Notes: generated from the sequence alone by a model not told the origin. A stretch of 64,000 bases of DNA from an uncultured Parabacteroides sp. (GCA_937894065.1 CALCST010000017.1:89880-153879); one strand, 5' to 3'; positions 45,396 to 55,740 are shown, numbered from the stretch's first letter. Numbers and translations are program-made.

Positions 45396-46553
45396 TCATC
45401 TATAAGCTTTATGATACAATGCCTCTATATCCTCCACAGAGGTAGGGCGAGGATTGCCTCCTGTACATACATCATTAAAAGCATCTATTGCCAACATATG
45501 CAAATCTTCTTCACGCACTCCGATTTCACAAAGTTTCTGAGGAATACCAATACTTAAAGACAACTTACGTACGGCTTCTATTGCGGCATTTACTCCATCT
45601 TCAACACTCATTCCTTCAGTATTTACTCCCATTGCTTTAGCTATATTTATATATTTTGGAGCAGCTGGAGAATTGGCATTATATTCCATAACATAAGGTA
45701 ACAACAAAGCATTGGCTACTCCATGTGGAGTATCATAATGAGCACCCAGAGGATGTGCCATAGAATGAACTATACCCAAACCAACATTACTGAATCCCAT
45801 TCCGGCAATATACTGAGCCTGTGACATTGCTTCACGTGCAACAACATCACTACCATCATCTACTGCATTCTTCAAATTTGCAGCTATCATTTCAATAGCT
45901 TTCAATTCAAACATGTCAGACATAACCCATGCTCCGGGAGTAATATAACTTTCAATCGCATGAGTCAAAGCATCCATACCTGTTGCAGCAGTAAGCCCTT
46001 TAGGCATTGAATACATTAATTCTGGATCCACAATAGCAACAGAAGGTATGTCATTAGGATCTACACATACCATTTTCTTCTTGGCATTCTCATCTATAAT
46101 TACATAATTAATTGTTACCTCAGCAGCAGTACCTGCCGTTGTTGGAAGAGCAAATGTGGGAACTGCCTTATTTCTGGTACCAGCAACCCCTTCCAAAGAA
46201 CAAACATCAGAGAATTCAGGGTTATTAACCACTATGCCAATACCCTTTGCTGTATCAATAGAGGAACCGCCCCCCAAGGCAACTATAAAATCCGCTCCAG
46301 AAGCTTTAAATGCCGATACACCATTCTGCACATTCTTAATAGTCGGATTTGCTTTCAGGTCACTATAAATTTCATACGGAATATTATTTTTATCAAATAC
46401 TTCTATGATTTTATCTGCGACCTTAAAGCGGATCAAATCTTTGTCTGTTACAAAAAATGCTTTCTTATAACCTCTTCGTTTAGCTTCAATGGCAATACTT
46501 TCGCGACTTCCTGCTCCAAAATAGGAAGTCTCATTTAATATCATTCTATTCAT
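45396..46553 (-). CDS. fucO: Lactaldehyde reductase (group III Fe alcohol dehydrogenase)
   Basis: This cytosolic enzyme reduces L-lactaldehyde, the product of rhamnulose-1-phosphate cleavage, to L-1,2-propanediol with NADH. Group III signatures are the NAD-binding GGGSSIDTAKGIGI near residue 95, TTAGTAAEVT, and the iron-binding stretch GIVHSMAHPLGAHYDTPHG with its His residues. It is 385 aa. It closes the rha operon, after the two rhamnosidase genes; in Bacteroides thetaiotaomicron the equivalent is called rhaO. Confidence 0.93.
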   Translation of the reverse strand: MNRMILNETSYFGAGSRESIAIEAKRRGYKKAFFVTDKDLIRFKVADKIIEVFDKNNIPYEIYSDLKANPTIKNVQNGVSAFKASGADFIVALGGGSSIDTAKGIGIVVNNPEFSDVCSLEGVAGTRNKAVPTFALPTTAGTAAEVTINYVIIDENAKKKMVCVDPNDIPSVAIVDPELMYSMPKGLTAATGMDALTHAIESYITPGAWVMSDMFELKAIEMIAANLKNAVDDGSDVVAREAMSQAQYIAGMGFSNVGLGIVHSMAHPLGAHYDTPHGVANALLLPYVMEYNANSPAAPKYINIAKAMGVNTEGMSVEDGVNAAIEAVRKLSLSIGIPQKLCEIGVREEDLHMLAIDAFNDVCTGGNPRPTSVEDIEALYHKAYR

Positions 46554-46626
46554 AAGTATATAGTTTATTAAAGATTACAATGTTTCAAATACAATTTGAC
46601 TAGATTATAAAAGACATCAACATATA

Positions 46627-49203
46627 TCATATATCCAAAATATGTAATCCAGCCGTCAATTCCCTAGATTCTCCATTAACCACCAATTCTGCTGTTGCTC
46701 CCAAAGGAATTTTCACTGTAAGCTTAATCTTTCCACCTGCAGTTCTCTTCCACTCCGTAGAAATTTCTCCTGCTATAGATTTATAAGAACCCTTTGCCCA
46801 ATCCATATTTTCAGGGAAATGAGGAGAAATACGTATTTTACGGAAACCAGGAGAATTTTCATCATAATTTATTCCCGCTATATTATTCATCATCCAGGCT
46901 GATATGTCACCAAGAAAAACATGATTCAATGATGCGTCACGGAATTCAGGACTGAGAGTCCATGTTTCAGGCAAAGTATTATAACCCATAGTCTCCACCC
47001 AATATCCCCATGATGGAGCTTCTTTTTTCATAATCATTTTCATGACATCTTCAATATATCCGTAACGAGTAAGCATTGCTGGAACTGTTTTGGAACCAAT
47101 CAAACCAAAATCAAGGAAATAATCATTATTCACAACCAGTTCATGAAGCTTTTCTGCTACAGCCTGTTCTTTTCCTTCCGGAACAAGTCCAAGATACAAT
47201 GCTAACGCCTGTGCTGCCTGAGTTCCTTCAGCATATGTTGCAGATTGAGTATTAAAGAACTTTCCATTAATTCTGTTCTTCAACTCCTCTGCTTTCTTCA
47301 AATATGGTGTAGGATCTTTTCCAAGAAGTGAAGCAAAACGGGCCATCAGTTTATTATCCAGGTAATAATAAGCAGTAGATGTATATTCATTATTTGTCGT
47401 TGCTTTCCAATATACCCAGTCACTCAAACCAAAGGTTAGGAAACCGTCTTTTTCCTTTGTCTTGAGATAGGACAGATAATGTTCCATAGTAGGATACAAC
47501 TTTTCTATACTTTCAGTTGTTCCATAATAATTATACAAAGCATTTGGTATTATGAACATTACAGCATCCCATACCGGACCAGGGAACTCACCATATCCCC
47601 AACCACTTGAAGGGATTATACCTGAAATATCCCCACCTTCACGCTGATTGTCTATAATATCGTTCATCCATTTCTCATAAAACTTTATGCCATCAAAGCC
47701 AAGGAGTCCAAGGTCGATGGCAACATGAGCATCAGCGGTCCAACCGTTTTTCTCACGCTGCGGGCAATCTGTTGGAATACTGTGAAGATTGCTGCGATAT
47801 GCCTGCATCGTTGCATTCCATATCTTATTAAATGTTTCATTTGAACAAGAAAAAGTTCCTACAGGCTTGACATCTGTATGAATAAACAAGGCAGTAAGAT
47901 TCTCCTCTGTTAACTTTAGCGGTTTGTCACTTTCTACTTCCACATATTGGAATCCATGATATGAGAATGATGGAACAAATATTTCCTCGTCACCTGTTCC
48001 TTTCAGATAATACTCGTCCATCTGGAATACTTCTCCCGGTTTTACAGGATGATAATAAACATTTATATTACCCTGTTCCAAACGTCCGTTTTCCTTAAGC
48101 AGTTCTCCATGTTTAACCGTTATATGTGTGCCTGCTTCACCTTTAACCTTCAAACGGCATAATCCGGCAATGTTTTTAGGAAAGGAGAAAACATATAATT
48201 TATCACTAAACGATTTAACAGATACAGGTTTGAATTCTTCTGTTACCCGAATACCCGGCATTTCCTGAGCAACAATCAAATCAGAGGGAGAAGATGTTTC
48301 AAGCGCATGTTTCCATGAAGAGTCATCAAATGAAGGAAATTTCCAACCTTCCGGTTCAAGACGAGCATCATAACGGTCACCACTGTAAATATTATTATAA
48401 GTATATGGTCCACAAGTTGTACGCCAAGTATCATCAGATACAATAGTTTCCGAAGTTCCGTCTTCATAAGCAATCCTCATCTCACATAACATTCTTGGAC
48501 GGTTTCTCCAACGAGCTTCATGGAAATTCCATACGGCAACAGATTGTTCATTATACCAGCCATTACCTAAAACGGCAGCTAATGCATTATCTCCATTCTG
48601 CAAAAGTTCAGTAACATCATGTGTCACATATAAATTCCGCTTATCAAAATGTGTATATCCCGGATCAAGGAAGTTCTCACCAACACGCTTGCCATTAATA
48701 AACATCTCATAATAACCGGCAGCTGAAACATAAAGTCGTGCAGATTTAACAGACTTATCAACAGTGAAACTTTTACGGAACATTGGAGCTGGTTCGTATT
48801 CCTTATCCTTATCATCAGTTATCCATTTTGCTTTCCATTCCGCATTCTCACCTTTACCAAGTTCAAAACTGGCAGTTTCAGATATACGACATATTTTATT
48901 ATTACTGTCCCACACTTTTACTTGCCAATAATAACGTGTATCCGGTTCAAGTTCCTTATTTTCGTCGTACAAAGAAAGATTGTCCGGAGATGTTCCGATA
49001 AATATCTCATAATGTCCCGGAATAAATGTTGTATCTTTTCCTGCATATTCCCAAGTAAAACGAGGATTTTCAGTGTCCAGACCTATCGGATTTACAAGAT
49101 ATTCAGTACGAAGATTTACAGGAATTATATCATTGTTTGTCTGTTCACAAGCAGTTAACATAGTTGCAGAAACTGCCAATATTAAGAAAGTCTTTTTATT
49201 CAT
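46627..49203 (-). CDS. GH78 alpha-L-rhamnosidase lipoprotein
   Basis: This 858-residue exported enzyme removes terminal alpha-L-rhamnose from glycans or glycosides. The lipoprotein signal peptide ends LTAC (Cys19). An Ig/Fn3-like N-terminal domain, the Bac_rhamnosid_N domain (WITDDKDKEYEPAPMFRKSF onward) and the (alpha/alpha)6 catalytic domain follow. The catalytic DCPQREKNGWTADAHVA motif (near residues 476-492) contains the expected acid residues. The C-terminal beta domain shows the SPHFPENMDWAKGSYKSIAG block (20 residues). It lies between fucO and a second rhamnosidase-like gene, linking polymer breakdown to rhamnose use. Confidence 0.94.
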   Translation of the reverse strand: MNKKTFLILAVSATMLTACEQTNNDIIPVNLRTEYLVNPIGLDTENPRFTWEYAGKDTTFIPGHYEIFIGTSPDNLSLYDENKELEPDTRYYWQVKVWDSNNKICRISETASFELGKGENAEWKAKWITDDKDKEYEPAPMFRKSFTVDKSVKSARLYVSAAGYYEMFINGKRVGENFLDPGYTHFDKRNLYVTHDVTELLQNGDNALAAVLGNGWYNEQSVAVWNFHEARWRNRPRMLCEMRIAYEDGTSETIVSDDTWRTTCGPYTYNNIYSGDRYDARLEPEGWKFPSFDDSSWKHALETSSPSDLIVAQEMPGIRVTEEFKPVSVKSFSDKLYVFSFPKNIAGLCRLKVKGEAGTHITVKHGELLKENGRLEQGNINVYYHPVKPGEVFQMDEYYLKGTGDEEIFVPSFSYHGFQYVEVESDKPLKLTEENLTALFIHTDVKPVGTFSCSNETFNKIWNATMQAYRSNLHSIPTDCPQREKNGWTADAHVAIDLGLLGFDGIKFYEKWMNDIIDNQREGGDISGIIPSSGWGYGEFPGPVWDAVMFIIPNALYNYYGTTESIEKLYPTMEHYLSYLKTKEKDGFLTFGLSDWVYWKATTNNEYTSTAYYYLDNKLMARFASLLGKDPTPYLKKAEELKNRINGKFFNTQSATYAEGTQAAQALALYLGLVPEGKEQAVAEKLHELVVNNDYFLDFGLIGSKTVPAMLTRYGYIEDVMKMIMKKEAPSWGYWVETMGYNTLPETWTLSPEFRDASLNHVFLGDISAWMMNNIAGINYDENSPGFRKIRISPHFPENMDWAKGSYKSIAGEISTEWKRTAGGKIKLTVKIPLGATAELVVNGESRELTAGLHILDI

Positions 49204-49247
49204 AACATGTAATTTTAAAAGAACAAAGTTTTTACAAGGGTTTCTAA

Positions 49248-51032
49248 TTATTTTGTTGTCTTGCCAACATGTTCCTTATTACTAATTATAATCTTTATTC
49301 CATCCGGAGCCTCAACCTTAGAAGCAACAGAACCGTCCGGACGTTTATCATGGCGAATCCTGACTATTCCCTTTGGAGTCGGGAAAGTTCCCTCTGTCCA
49401 TTCCAAATCAGCAAGATGAGGTTCTATAAGAAGGACTGAACAACCCGGTTCAAGAACTTTAACACCAAGTACATTTGCAGTCAACCACGAAGTCGGTCCG
49501 GAAGCCCAGCCATGACAAAGACTATGGCGGAAACCTTTATAACAATAAGCGCCGAAATCTCCATGAATATCTTTTTTACCTTCCGGTACAATTTCATCAA
49601 TCGGTGCTGCATCAGGTAACCAATCCAAATTGAAATCTTCCCAAAACGTAGTTGCTCCCATATCTAGCATTGCTCCCCAATATTCTCTGATTATATCAAG
49701 TGCTCCGGAATAATTACCGGCCAAAGCCATAGAGCATAACATATAATATCCATAGAATGTAGAAAATCCACGTCCTCCTTCAACGGACAAATATTTCTTA
49801 TCAGCTTCGGAAGCATCAAGAAGCCCTGCCCAAGCCAACAAAGCTGCAGCCTGTTTCATTCCTGGTTCGGTCGGTTTTCTGTCTAATGAAAGGAAAGGTT
49901 CAATTACATTAGCTGCCGCTTTACGTAATTTTTCCTCAGCTTTATTACATTCTGAAGCAAGACTTTCTTCTCCTAACAAAAGGCATAGTTCTGAGCCATA
50001 TTTCATTGCTTGTACCATCAAAGCCTGTAAACCTGCATTTATAGCTTCGGGATTCGCATTTGAAGGCCAGTCAAGAAATCTCATTCCATCAAGTTTTTCC
50101 TTCCCATTATCATCTATCTTAGATATAAGAAGTTTCAGGAGTCCGGTAAGATAGGGCTTCTGTGATTCAAGATATGCCACATCTCCGTTATACAAATACC
50201 AGTCGCGCTGAATAAGCAACCACCATATCGAATAAGAGCTTATACCATTCATCCAAGATGGCAATGGAGTTATATCACGAGTTAGATCAAGACTTTTAGG
50301 AACTACCTCGTTATATCCGAAAACAGAATTTATCGTCATAACTTCCGGATGCATATCGCCAATCCAAACAAGACGGTCGCGCTTTATTCCATCCCACAAA
50401 TATTCCTGCATATTAAGGTGAACAGTGTATGCTCCGGTTTGCCATATTTGATTTAACCGTTCATCATTACATTTGAACGAACCTTTATACGGAATATCAC
50501 GATATGTTGATATTGCCCTTATTTCCTTAATCTGAAGTTCTGCTGAGTCATCTATCAAATCTATACGTACAAAACGAAAACCGGAATTTCCAACTTCTGT
50601 TACACCCAACCATGGAAGTGAAATCTGGAAATCACGCATGGCATGGTCATTGGTAGCACCGTTCTTACCGTCAATATCACACATTGCCTCGCTTACAGAT
50701 TCTCCGAAGCGGATACGAACTCGCACAGGTTCATGATTTCCAGGCATTCCGGTTACTATCTGAATACCGCCTTGTATCTCTTTACCAAAATCCAAAAGTA
50801 ATGCCGGAAATTGTGTGTGCGTGCTTTTCATCAGGCACACACGACTATTTGACAAATCAGACTGTCCATTTCCTGCCGACAACAAATATTGTCCATTTAT
50901 TATGTTGGCACTATCCTGCTTCCATATAATTCGCACAGGCGAAATATAATCGCGTACCCTTGAATCGCGTTGTTGCGAAAACAAGGATACGCAAGTCAGT
51001 AATAGTCCAGTAATAAATACTATTTTACGCAT
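49248..51032 (-). CDS. GH78-like rhamnosidase, secreted
   Basis: This 594-residue protein has a type I signal peptide (MRKIVFITGLLLTCVSLFSQ) and an (alpha/alpha)6-type catalytic region. In place of DCPQRE it shows WDGIKRDRLVWIGDMHPE (near residues 213-230), the motif of a distinct branch of GH78-like enzymes. SLCHGWASGPTSWL near residue 510 matches the family's C-terminal catalytic block. It is shorter than the neighbouring 858-residue enzyme and lacks a lipobox, so it is probably periplasmic. Activity on rhamnosides is an inference from family and operon context. Confidence 0.85.
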   Translation of the reverse strand: MRKIVFITGLLLTCVSLFSQQRDSRVRDYISPVRIIWKQDSANIINGQYLLSAGNGQSDLSNSRVCLMKSTHTQFPALLLDFGKEIQGGIQIVTGMPGNHEPVRVRIRFGESVSEAMCDIDGKNGATNDHAMRDFQISLPWLGVTEVGNSGFRFVRIDLIDDSAELQIKEIRAISTYRDIPYKGSFKCNDERLNQIWQTGAYTVHLNMQEYLWDGIKRDRLVWIGDMHPEVMTINSVFGYNEVVPKSLDLTRDITPLPSWMNGISSYSIWWLLIQRDWYLYNGDVAYLESQKPYLTGLLKLLISKIDDNGKEKLDGMRFLDWPSNANPEAINAGLQALMVQAMKYGSELCLLLGEESLASECNKAEEKLRKAAANVIEPFLSLDRKPTEPGMKQAAALLAWAGLLDASEADKKYLSVEGGRGFSTFYGYYMLCSMALAGNYSGALDIIREYWGAMLDMGATTFWEDFNLDWLPDAAPIDEIVPEGKKDIHGDFGAYCYKGFRHSLCHGWASGPTSWLTANVLGVKVLEPGCSVLLIEPHLADLEWTEGTFPTPKGIVRIRHDKRPDGSVASKVEAPDGIKIIISNKEHVGKTTK

Positions 51033-51046
51033 AAGCTAGGCATTAA

Positions 51047-51850
51047 TCATAGTCCAAAAGCCGGAACCAAATCATCAAGCTGTTGCTGAGTCATTCCAAC
51101 AGGATCTTCTCCTGAAGCCATTCTTGCACTAAAGAATATTTGTGCAGATTTGCTCAAAGTATCAATTGCATCGAAACATTCTATCAAGTCCTCTCCTACT
51201 GCCAATATTCCATGTTTTTCCCAAAATACAACATCATGTTCTGCCAATTGCTTGATAGTTGCTTTAGCCAATTCTACAGTTCCTGGAATTTCATATGGAA
51301 CAATTCCAATTCCTTTAGGAACAATTATACGGCACTCAGGAATCATGCTCCATAACGTCTTGGTAAGCAATGCAGAATCCAAAAAACGACGGCAATGAGT
51401 CATACCAATTAAATCTGTAGGATGAGTATGCAAAACCACTTTATTATCACGACCTGTACTACGAACATAATTATGCATCATAAGATGCGAAGGCAATTCT
51501 GATGTTGGTTTTATCGGCTGCTCTGCAATAATCTCATAACTTAAGCCATCTTTTGAAATACGAATCAAAGAACCATTATCAAAAGGTGATTGAGCCACAT
51601 AACGCATTCTCTTACCTGTTCCTGTAACATAAAATATATGTCCTGCAAGGAATGTCATCTTTTCAGGCAATTCAACTGGCGGTAACAACGCAGGAAGTGA
51701 TTTCTCAGTTTCACTAAGCAAGTCTGTAACATTTACAGATATATTTCCACCATTACGTTCAGCCCAACCTTTGGTCCATAAATAGCCTGCCACTTCTGCT
51801 ATTCGTCCTATTTCGGACATCAGAGATTTGTTATTTCTTAAATCTATCAT
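51047..51850 (-). CDS. rhaD: Rhamnulose-1-phosphate aldolase
   Basis: This class II, Zn-dependent aldolase (267 aa) splits L-rhamnulose-1-phosphate into DHAP and L-lactaldehyde. The Zn-ligand motif HTHPTD is near residues 140-145 and a third ligand is in EKHGILAVG near 212. It lies between rhaT and the rhamnosidase genes. Its ATG is preceded directly by an octamer array (51852-51888), so the ribosome-binding region consists of repeated A-rich octamers. Confidence 0.95.
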   Translation of the reverse strand: MIDLRNNKSLMSEIGRIAEVAGYLWTKGWAERNGGNISVNVTDLLSETEKSLPALLPPVELPEKMTFLAGHIFYVTGTGKRMRYVAQSPFDNGSLIRISKDGLSYEIIAEQPIKPTSELPSHLMMHNYVRSTGRDNKVVLHTHPTDLIGMTHCRRFLDSALLTKTLWSMIPECRIIVPKGIGIVPYEIPGTVELAKATIKQLAEHDVVFWEKHGILAVGEDLIECFDAIDTLSKSAQIFFSARMASGEDPVGMTQQQLDDLVPAFGL

Positions 51851-51851
51851 A

Positions 51852-51888
51852 TTTTTTGAGTTTTTGAGTTTTTAAGTTTTTGAGTTTA
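51852..51888. repeat. Octanucleotide array just upstream of rhaD
   Basis: On the plus strand TTTTTGAG, TTTTTGAG, TTTTTAAG, TTTTTGAG follow one another with an 8-bp period, beginning 2 bp from the rhaD start codon. On the mRNA strand this is CTCAAAAA/CTTAAAAA repeated across the leader and RBS region. The related word AACTCAAAAAC also occurs at 25204-25214. Confidence 0.8.
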
Positions 51889-51926
51889 TATAGTTTTAGT
51901 CTTGTAATACCAATCGTTTTATATTC

Positions 51927-52949
51927 TCAAATATTAGGAAATATCAAAGAAAATATAAGTACACACATTCCAAGAACCAAAACAAATACAGTCTTAGAGT
52001 CTGCTCCTTTCCATTCCTTTAATATAATTCCCCATATATTACTGAAAATTACGTTCAACGACATCAGTATGCTCCATGAAAAAGCCATCATAACCGGAGA
52101 ATCGGTAAAGAAACTTTTCCCCATTCCCAATCCGAAGAATTGAGAATACCAAAGCAAACCTGCCAAAAGGCAAAATACAACATTATTAGCTATTACTTCT
52201 CCAGAAACTGAAAAATATTCCTTACCTGTGTTATTTATTTTATTCTGATAAATACAATAAACAGCATTTGTTACAAAGCCACCCATTGTTACCAGCATAA
52301 TAACAGGATTCATAACGAACAATTCATTTGCCCCTTTTTCACGCATAAGTTCAGAAACCGGAGCTCCAGCCTCAAGCCCAAGATTAAAGCATGCACTCAT
52401 AACACCTGCCAGCAATGCCACTGCCAAACCTTTACTCAGTGCAAAGTCTTTAACGGCAGCCTTCTTCTCTTCTTCTGTCATATTGCGTGAGCGCAAACTT
52501 CCGGCATAGCCTATAATAGCTATACCAGCAAGAGTTATGCACACACCAAACAACAAAACTAATCCTTCACCTTGAAACAGGTTCTTGCCTTGCATCACTG
52601 CCGGGAAAAGTGTGCCGAAACCGGCACAAGTTCCCAAAGCAATACTCTGCCCTAAAGCAACTCCCAAATAACGCATGCTCAGACCAAAAGTAAGACCTCC
52701 GATTCCCCACAACATTCCGTAAAAGACGGACATCATACTTCCTTCCATCTGAAACAAATCAAGGATGCCGGTTCCGGAAGGCAATGCCAACAAAGTTCCA
52801 AGCAATGGAAAAATTATCCAGGCAAATATTCCCTGGACAAGCCAGAAACTTTCCCAACTCCATGATTTTATCTTATTTATCGGAACATAAGAACTACTCT
52901 GTCCCAAACTTCCCAATGCTATAATCAGTAAACCAACAAGAATATCCAT
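51927..52949 (-). CDS. rhaT: L-rhamnose/proton symporter
   Basis: This polytopic inner-membrane transporter of the DMT superfamily (340 aa, about ten helices) imports L-rhamnose. Typical are the first helix GLLIIALGSLGQSSSYVPINK, SWESFWLVQGIFAW, LGQSIALGTCAGFGTLFP and the late FGLGMGKSFFTDSPVMMAFSWSILM (25 residues, about 272-296). It lies 3 bp after rhaA in the operon. Confidence 0.95.
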   Translation of the reverse strand: MDILVGLLIIALGSLGQSSSYVPINKIKSWSWESFWLVQGIFAWIIFPLLGTLLALPSGTGILDLFQMEGSMMSVFYGMLWGIGGLTFGLSMRYLGVALGQSIALGTCAGFGTLFPAVMQGKNLFQGEGLVLLFGVCITLAGIAIIGYAGSLRSRNMTEEEKKAAVKDFALSKGLAVALLAGVMSACFNLGLEAGAPVSELMREKGANELFVMNPVIMLVTMGGFVTNAVYCIYQNKINNTGKEYFSVSGEVIANNVVFCLLAGLLWYSQFFGLGMGKSFFTDSPVMMAFSWSILMSLNVIFSNIWGIILKEWKGADSKTVFVLVLGMCVLIFSLIFPNI

Positions 52950-52952
52950 ATT

Positions 52953-54212
52953 CTACATTCTTTTACCGGTCACTTCATTTTCATATCTTTCTATTTCCGG
53001 AATATATCCGTTTCCTACCGGAACTTCATTCTTCATACAGAACATATCCCACACTGCATTCCAAGGCATATTCTTTGCTTCTTCCTGCAATGCCAGGCGC
53101 TGGAACAAACGTCCGGAATCTTCATATTCCTGAAGCAAAGCTGACGGTTCAAGCAATGCCTGCAACAATGCTTTCTGAGCAGCTCTGACTCCAATCACAT
53201 AAGCGCCGATTCTGTTTATCGTAGCATCAAAATAATCAAGTCCGATATGTATTCTGTCCAATGCTCCGGAGCGAACTAACTCACGCGACAAATCAAGTAA
53301 TTCATCGTTCATTACCACAACGTGGTCACTGTCCCATCTGATTGGGCGACTCACATGAAGCATAATTTCCGGGGTGAAGAGAAGCAAAGATGAAATCTTG
53401 TCGGCAATGCTTTCAGACAAATGGAAATGTCCTGTATCCAAAGTTACCATCTTCTGTTTTTTCACGCCATAACCAAGATAGAAATCATACGAACCGACTG
53501 TATAACTTTCAAGACCTATTCCAAAGAGCTTTGCTTCAATACAATCTTTCATATTCTTATAATCAACCGCAAATATCTCATCTAAGGATTTTTCAAGAAT
53601 CTGACGATATTTCAATCGGCTGGCTGGAACTTCCTTGCTTCCGTCATGAATCCAAAGATTCATTATACAAGGATCATTTTGAGCCTTTCCCATTTCTTCA
53701 CTTATCCAACGGCAGCGTTTTGTATGCTCAATCCAGAAATTCCTGATTTCATCGTCCGGATTTGACAAAGTAAAGTTTCCACTTTTAGGATGAGAGAAAG
53801 AAGTGCTGTTGAAATCAAGTTTCATATCATTTTCCTTTGCCCAATCCATCCAACTCTTGAAGTGGCAAGGTTCAATCTCATCACGGTCCACTACTTTTCC
53901 CTCAAAATCACCATATATTGCATGAAGATTCAAACGATGTTTTCCGGGAATCAGTGACGAAGCTTTGAGTATATCGGCACGAACCTCATCAATATTCCTG
54001 GCACGTCCTGGATAATTTCCTGTAACCTGAATTCCGCCGGTCAATTCTCCTCCTTGGTTCTCAAAGCCAGACACATCATCTGTCTGCCAGCAATGCAGAG
54101 ATAATGCTATTTTCTGCAATTGCTCCATAGCTTTTTCTGTATCTACTCCAAGAGAGGCATATCTTTCTTTTGCCATTTCATAGGCTTCAATCACGTTCTT
54201 TTCCTTAATCAT
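52953..54212 (-). CDS. rhaA: L-rhamnose isomerase
   Basis: This metal-dependent cytosolic enzyme (419 aa) isomerises L-rhamnose to L-rhamnulose. Family signatures are ALSLHCWQTDDVSGFE near residue 32, NLHAIYGDFEG, FNSTSFSHPKS, NLWIHDGSKE, and the metal-site LDTGHFHLSE. Length and motifs are intact. In Bacteroides thetaiotaomicron the gene is called rhaI. It follows rhaB by 7 bp. Confidence 0.97.
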   Translation of the reverse strand: MIKEKNVIEAYEMAKERYASLGVDTEKAMEQLQKIALSLHCWQTDDVSGFENQGGELTGGIQVTGNYPGRARNIDEVRADILKASSLIPGKHRLNLHAIYGDFEGKVVDRDEIEPCHFKSWMDWAKENDMKLDFNSTSFSHPKSGNFTLSNPDDEIRNFWIEHTKRCRWISEEMGKAQNDPCIMNLWIHDGSKEVPASRLKYRQILEKSLDEIFAVDYKNMKDCIEAKLFGIGLESYTVGSYDFYLGYGVKKQKMVTLDTGHFHLSESIADKISSLLLFTPEIMLHVSRPIRWDSDHVVVMNDELLDLSRELVRSGALDRIHIGLDYFDATINRIGAYVIGVRAAQKALLQALLEPSALLQEYEDSGRLFQRLALQEEAKNMPWNAVWDMFCMKNEVPVGNGYIPEIERYENEVTGKRM

Positions 54213-54219
54213 AATCTTA

Positions 54220-55701
54220 TTATTTTGAGGTTAAACTTAAATATTCAGAATATTCACGGTCATATTGTCCGGCGCCACTATTCGGAACAAATATTTTAGG
54301 AGAAACAACCGACAATATCATGCGCCGCATTTCCCAACGGTCACTCACCAGTCCTGCAGAACGTGCCTGAATCAAACCGTTTCCTATTGCCGTGGCTTCG
54401 GATGGACCGGCAACAACCGGCATCTGTATTACATCTGCTATCAACTGATTCAGGAAATCATTCTTGGCTCCACCGCCTATCACATGCAGACATTCAATTG
54501 GGAAAGGAGACATTCGTTTAAGTATATCCAACACTTTACGATAGCTGAAAGCGAGACTTTCAAATATACATCGAACAAACTGCCCGACTGATTCCGGAAC
54601 CGGCTGCTGAGTCCTTCGGCAATATCCACAAATTGCATCCTGCATATTTTCAGGATTGTCAAAGCTTGAATCATTAGGATTTACCAAACTTCGAAAAGGA
54701 ATTTCTTCTTTCATCATATCTAACAGTTCCGGATATGAATAATCATGTCCCGAGCGTTTCCACTCCTCACGGCAACGCTCAAGAAGCCACATTCCGGTAA
54801 TATTCTTCAGAAAACGGATTGTTCCGTCCACTCCGCCCTCATTGGTGAAATTCTCATTATACGATTCTTCTGTTATGATAGGAGAATCTGTCTCGATTCC
54901 CATCAAACTCCATGTTCCGCTGCTCAAGAACGCGAAATTTCTGTTTTGAGCAGGAACGGCAGCAACAGCCGAAGCTGTATCGTGTCCGGCAACTGCAATA
55001 ACCGGAACTGGTTCCAATCCTGTTTCCTTGCACAAAGCTTCCGTAAGCAAACCAACCTCTGTTCCCGGGAAAACAATTTCTCTGAAAAGCGATGCTGGAA
55101 CGCCTGCGGCATTCAACAATTCCTCATCTATTTTCTTTGTATATGGATTTACTATCTGAGCCGTTGAAGCATCAGTATATTCACACACCATTTTCCCCGT
55201 AAGCATATATGAAAGCAAATCTGGAATAAGCAAAGCTGCAGAAGCATGTGATAGAGGTGAAAAACTATCAGCAGACATCTGATAAAGCTGGAAAAGGCTG
55301 TTGAAATTCATTATCTGTATTCCCGTCCGCTCATAAACTTCTTTCTGAGACATCTTTTCGGTAAAGAAACGCTCCGGAGATTTCTCTGTGTAAGGGTCGC
55401 GATAAGCTCTCGGCAGTCCAAGTATAACTCCGTCCGGACCAACAAAACCAAAATCAACGCCCCAAGTGTCGATTCCAACAGACGTAAGGCTAATATTTCT
55501 TTTTCCACAATAACGGAGAGCTTCTTTCAGTTCATTATAGATATGGAATATATCCCAATAATAACGTCCGTGAAGCTCCAATATGCCATTTGAAAAACGA
55601 TGTATTTCTTCCATTTCAAACTTTCCGTCCTTGAATTCCATCAGGACCGCACGCCCGCTTGTCGCTCCAATGTCGAATGCCAGAAAAGTGTTCACTTCCA
55701 T
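54220..55701 (-). CDS. rhaB: Rhamnulokinase
   Basis: This FGGY-family sugar kinase (493 aa) phosphorylates L-rhamnulose at C1. The N-terminal ATPase motif FLAFDIGATSGRAVL, GIDTWGVDFGFV, VAGHDTASAVAAVPA and the late VIGGGAKNDFLNQLIADV are all present. It is the first gene of the operon, with the divergent activator gene 110 bp away. In Bacteroides thetaiotaomicron it is called rhaK. Confidence 0.96.
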   Translation of the reverse strand: MEVNTFLAFDIGATSGRAVLMEFKDGKFEMEEIHRFSNGILELHGRYYWDIFHIYNELKEALRYCGKRNISLTSVGIDTWGVDFGFVGPDGVILGLPRAYRDPYTEKSPERFFTEKMSQKEVYERTGIQIMNFNSLFQLYQMSADSFSPLSHASAALLIPDLLSYMLTGKMVCEYTDASTAQIVNPYTKKIDEELLNAAGVPASLFREIVFPGTEVGLLTEALCKETGLEPVPVIAVAGHDTASAVAAVPAQNRNFAFLSSGTWSLMGIETDSPIITEESYNENFTNEGGVDGTIRFLKNITGMWLLERCREEWKRSGHDYSYPELLDMMKEEIPFRSLVNPNDSSFDNPENMQDAICGYCRRTQQPVPESVGQFVRCIFESLAFSYRKVLDILKRMSPFPIECLHVIGGGAKNDFLNQLIADVIQMPVVAGPSEATAIGNGLIQARSAGLVSDRWEMRRMILSVVSPKIFVPNSGAGQYDREYSEYLSLTSK

Positions 55702-55740
55702 AATAAGCTATATGATTTGAGGTTTTTTATTACTTTTGAG

